From CAIVAT01 sp964473485 (GTDB taxonomy: Bacteria > Bacteroidota > Bacteroidia > Bacteroidales > FEN-979): a stretch of 64,000 nt of DNA. The position numbers and the translations under genes were made by a program. The notes beneath the pieces are model-generated. The model was not told the origin of the DNA, did no database searches, and worked only from the letters and a program-made list of their open reading frames with translations. Below are positions 63,279 to 64,000 of this stretch, piece after piece (the first letter of the stretch is position 1; every line of letters starts with the position of its first letter). Location: the NCBI GenBank assembly GCA_964473485.1, contig CAYYPH010000007.1, forward strand, positions 1-64,000, given 5' to 3'.

Positions 63279-63916
63279 TGAAAACAGGGTCTCCGTTACT
63301 TTTCAGATGGCTGAGTCCCCGGTACCTGTTGTGCGAAGTGCCAGGGGCACTGAACTCTATCTATCTGACGTTTGATGACGGACCAATCCCCGCAGTGACT
63401 CCGAGTATACTCGACATTCTTTCGCACTACGGGGCGAAGGCCACCTTTTTTATGGTTGGCGACAACGTGAAAAAACACCCGGCTGTTTACAACGAGGTGG
63501 TAGGTGCCGGGCATGCCACGGGAAACCACACCTTTCATCACCTGAACGGCTGGCGGACTCCCCCGGGGGCCTATGCCGAGGATGTTTACAGGTGCCGCGA
63601 ATATTTCCACACCGGTTTGTTCAGACCACCTTACGGTAAATTTACGCCATCCCAGTATTTTCTGTTAAAAAACGATTACCGTTTCATTCTCTGGTCGGTG
63701 CTCAGTTATGATTTTCATCCGGCCGTATCCAGGGAACAATGCCTGGCCAATGTGACCGGCAACATAAAACCAGGATCAATCGTGGTTTTCCACGATAACC
63801 TGAAGTCTGAAGAAAAAGTAAGATATGTCCTGCCGCTTTTTTTGGAGCACTGTATGAAAATGGGTTATCGTTTTGAAACATTGTCTCAGAGTTTTCCTGA
63901 ATCTGAAAAACTGTAA
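63275..63916 (+). CDS. Polysaccharide deacetylase (NodB homology domain)
   Basis: A 213-residue carbohydrate esterase family 4 enzyme that removes acetyl groups from GlcNAc- or MurNAc-containing glycans. All NodB motifs are present: YLTFDDGP (catalytic Asp and metal Asp), GNHTFHH (metal His pair), FRPPYGKF, WSVLSYDFHP and IVVFHDN (catalytic His). No signal peptide or membrane anchor is evident. The start overlaps the DUF2723 gene stop (ATGA), so they are co-translated. The 3' end overlaps the convergent radC end by about 31 bases. Confidence 0.92.
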   Translation: MMKTGSPLLFRWLSPRYLLCEVPGALNSIYLTFDDGPIPAVTPSILDILSHYGAKATFFMVGDNVKKHPAVYNEVVGAGHATGNHTFHHLNGWRTPPGAYAEDVYRCREYFHTGLFRPPYGKFTPSQYFLLKNDYRFILWSVLSYDFHPAVSREQCLANVTGNIKPGSIVVFHDNLKSEEKVRYVLPLFLEHCMKMGYRFETLSQSFPESEKL

Positions 63917-64000
63917 AAATCATTCTCTCCGAGAATGATGTGGTCCAGCACGGCAATATCGAGCAGGCGTCCCGCCTCCGCGATCTTGCCGGTGATACGG
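63886..64000 (-). CDS. radC: RadC family protein, C-terminal end (partial)
   Basis: The minus strand reads RITGKIAEAGRLLDIAVLDHIILGE, then NDFYSFSDSGKL and a TGA. This matches the end of the RadC/MPN (JAB) domain, where the LLDHIIIG segment supplies part of the metalloprotease-like core. The rest lies beyond the window. The role of RadC in DNA repair is uncertain in general. Confidence 0.85.
   Translation of the reverse strand, partial: RITGKIAEAGRLLDIAVLDHIILGENDFYSFSDSGKL

Overview
The window comes from a Bacteroidota chromosome, most likely an anaerobic member of the Bacteroidales or a close relative (inference). Evidence: several secreted proteins end in type IX secretion (T9SS) C-terminal sorting domains; GldF and GldG are present; there is a TonB-dependent receptor with an N-terminal carboxypeptidase-like domain; lipoproteins carry Bacteroidota-style lipoboxes; and many genes have the Bacteroidota promoter signature TTTG-N19/20-TAnnTTTG.

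Region 1 (1-12.7 kb) is accessory and rearranged. It holds a LuxR-type response regulator, two copies of a ~370-bp block ending in a small lipoprotein gene (one copy truncated), two AT-rich secreted proteins, and a secreted BNR-like protein cut off by an IS21-family element (istA/istB). Beyond the IS lies a 5'-truncated RHS protein whose AT-rich C-terminus looks like a metallopeptidase toxin. A small lipoprotein follows it and could be its immunity protein. The region ends with a damaged tRNA-Ser-like sequence and an ORF6N-domain fragment that abuts core DNA.

Region 2 (12.7-36.7 kb) is GC-richer core DNA: a TonB receptor and partner, ribosomal protein L28, CinA, a nucleoside phosphorylase, a SirB1-like protein, a T9SS-exported S1/P1-type hydrolase, a sugar transferase and aminotransferase pair, a four-helix-bundle protein, PurC, a FISUMP lipoprotein, HipBA, PhoH, a SAM hydrolase, methylglyoxal synthase, GldF-GldG-DUF4340, a flippase, an O-antigen ligase and glutamate dehydrogenase.

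Region 3 (36.7-42.6 kb) encodes a 1702-residue surface protein (deacetylase-like and cohesin-like domains plus nine tandem repeats, T9SS exported) and a ferritin-like protein.

Region 4 (42.6-56.4 kb) is the most interesting. NuoE-like and NuoF-like subunits and a 1254-residue fusion (NuoG-type 2Fe-2S, GltD-like flavoprotein, ferredoxin, molybdopterin-oxidoreductase-like) look like an NAD(P)/ferredoxin electron-bifurcating transhydrogenase. This set is bracketed by two paralogous proteins that fuse receiver domains to a PPDK/PEP-synthase-type ATP-grasp domain. A rubrerythrin-like diiron protein is translationally coupled to the large subunit.

Region 5 (56.4-64 kb) has a RAYT-type transposase, a secreted carboxypeptidase-like-domain protein, a metallophosphatase with phosphoglycerate mutase, a DUF2723 membrane protein, a NodB deacetylase and the 3' end of radC at the edge.

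A genome-wide-looking oddity is the series of short tandem-repeat arrays (4-10 bp units) that nearly always lie at the 3' ends of genes. One array has become the coding C-terminus of the large redox subunit.
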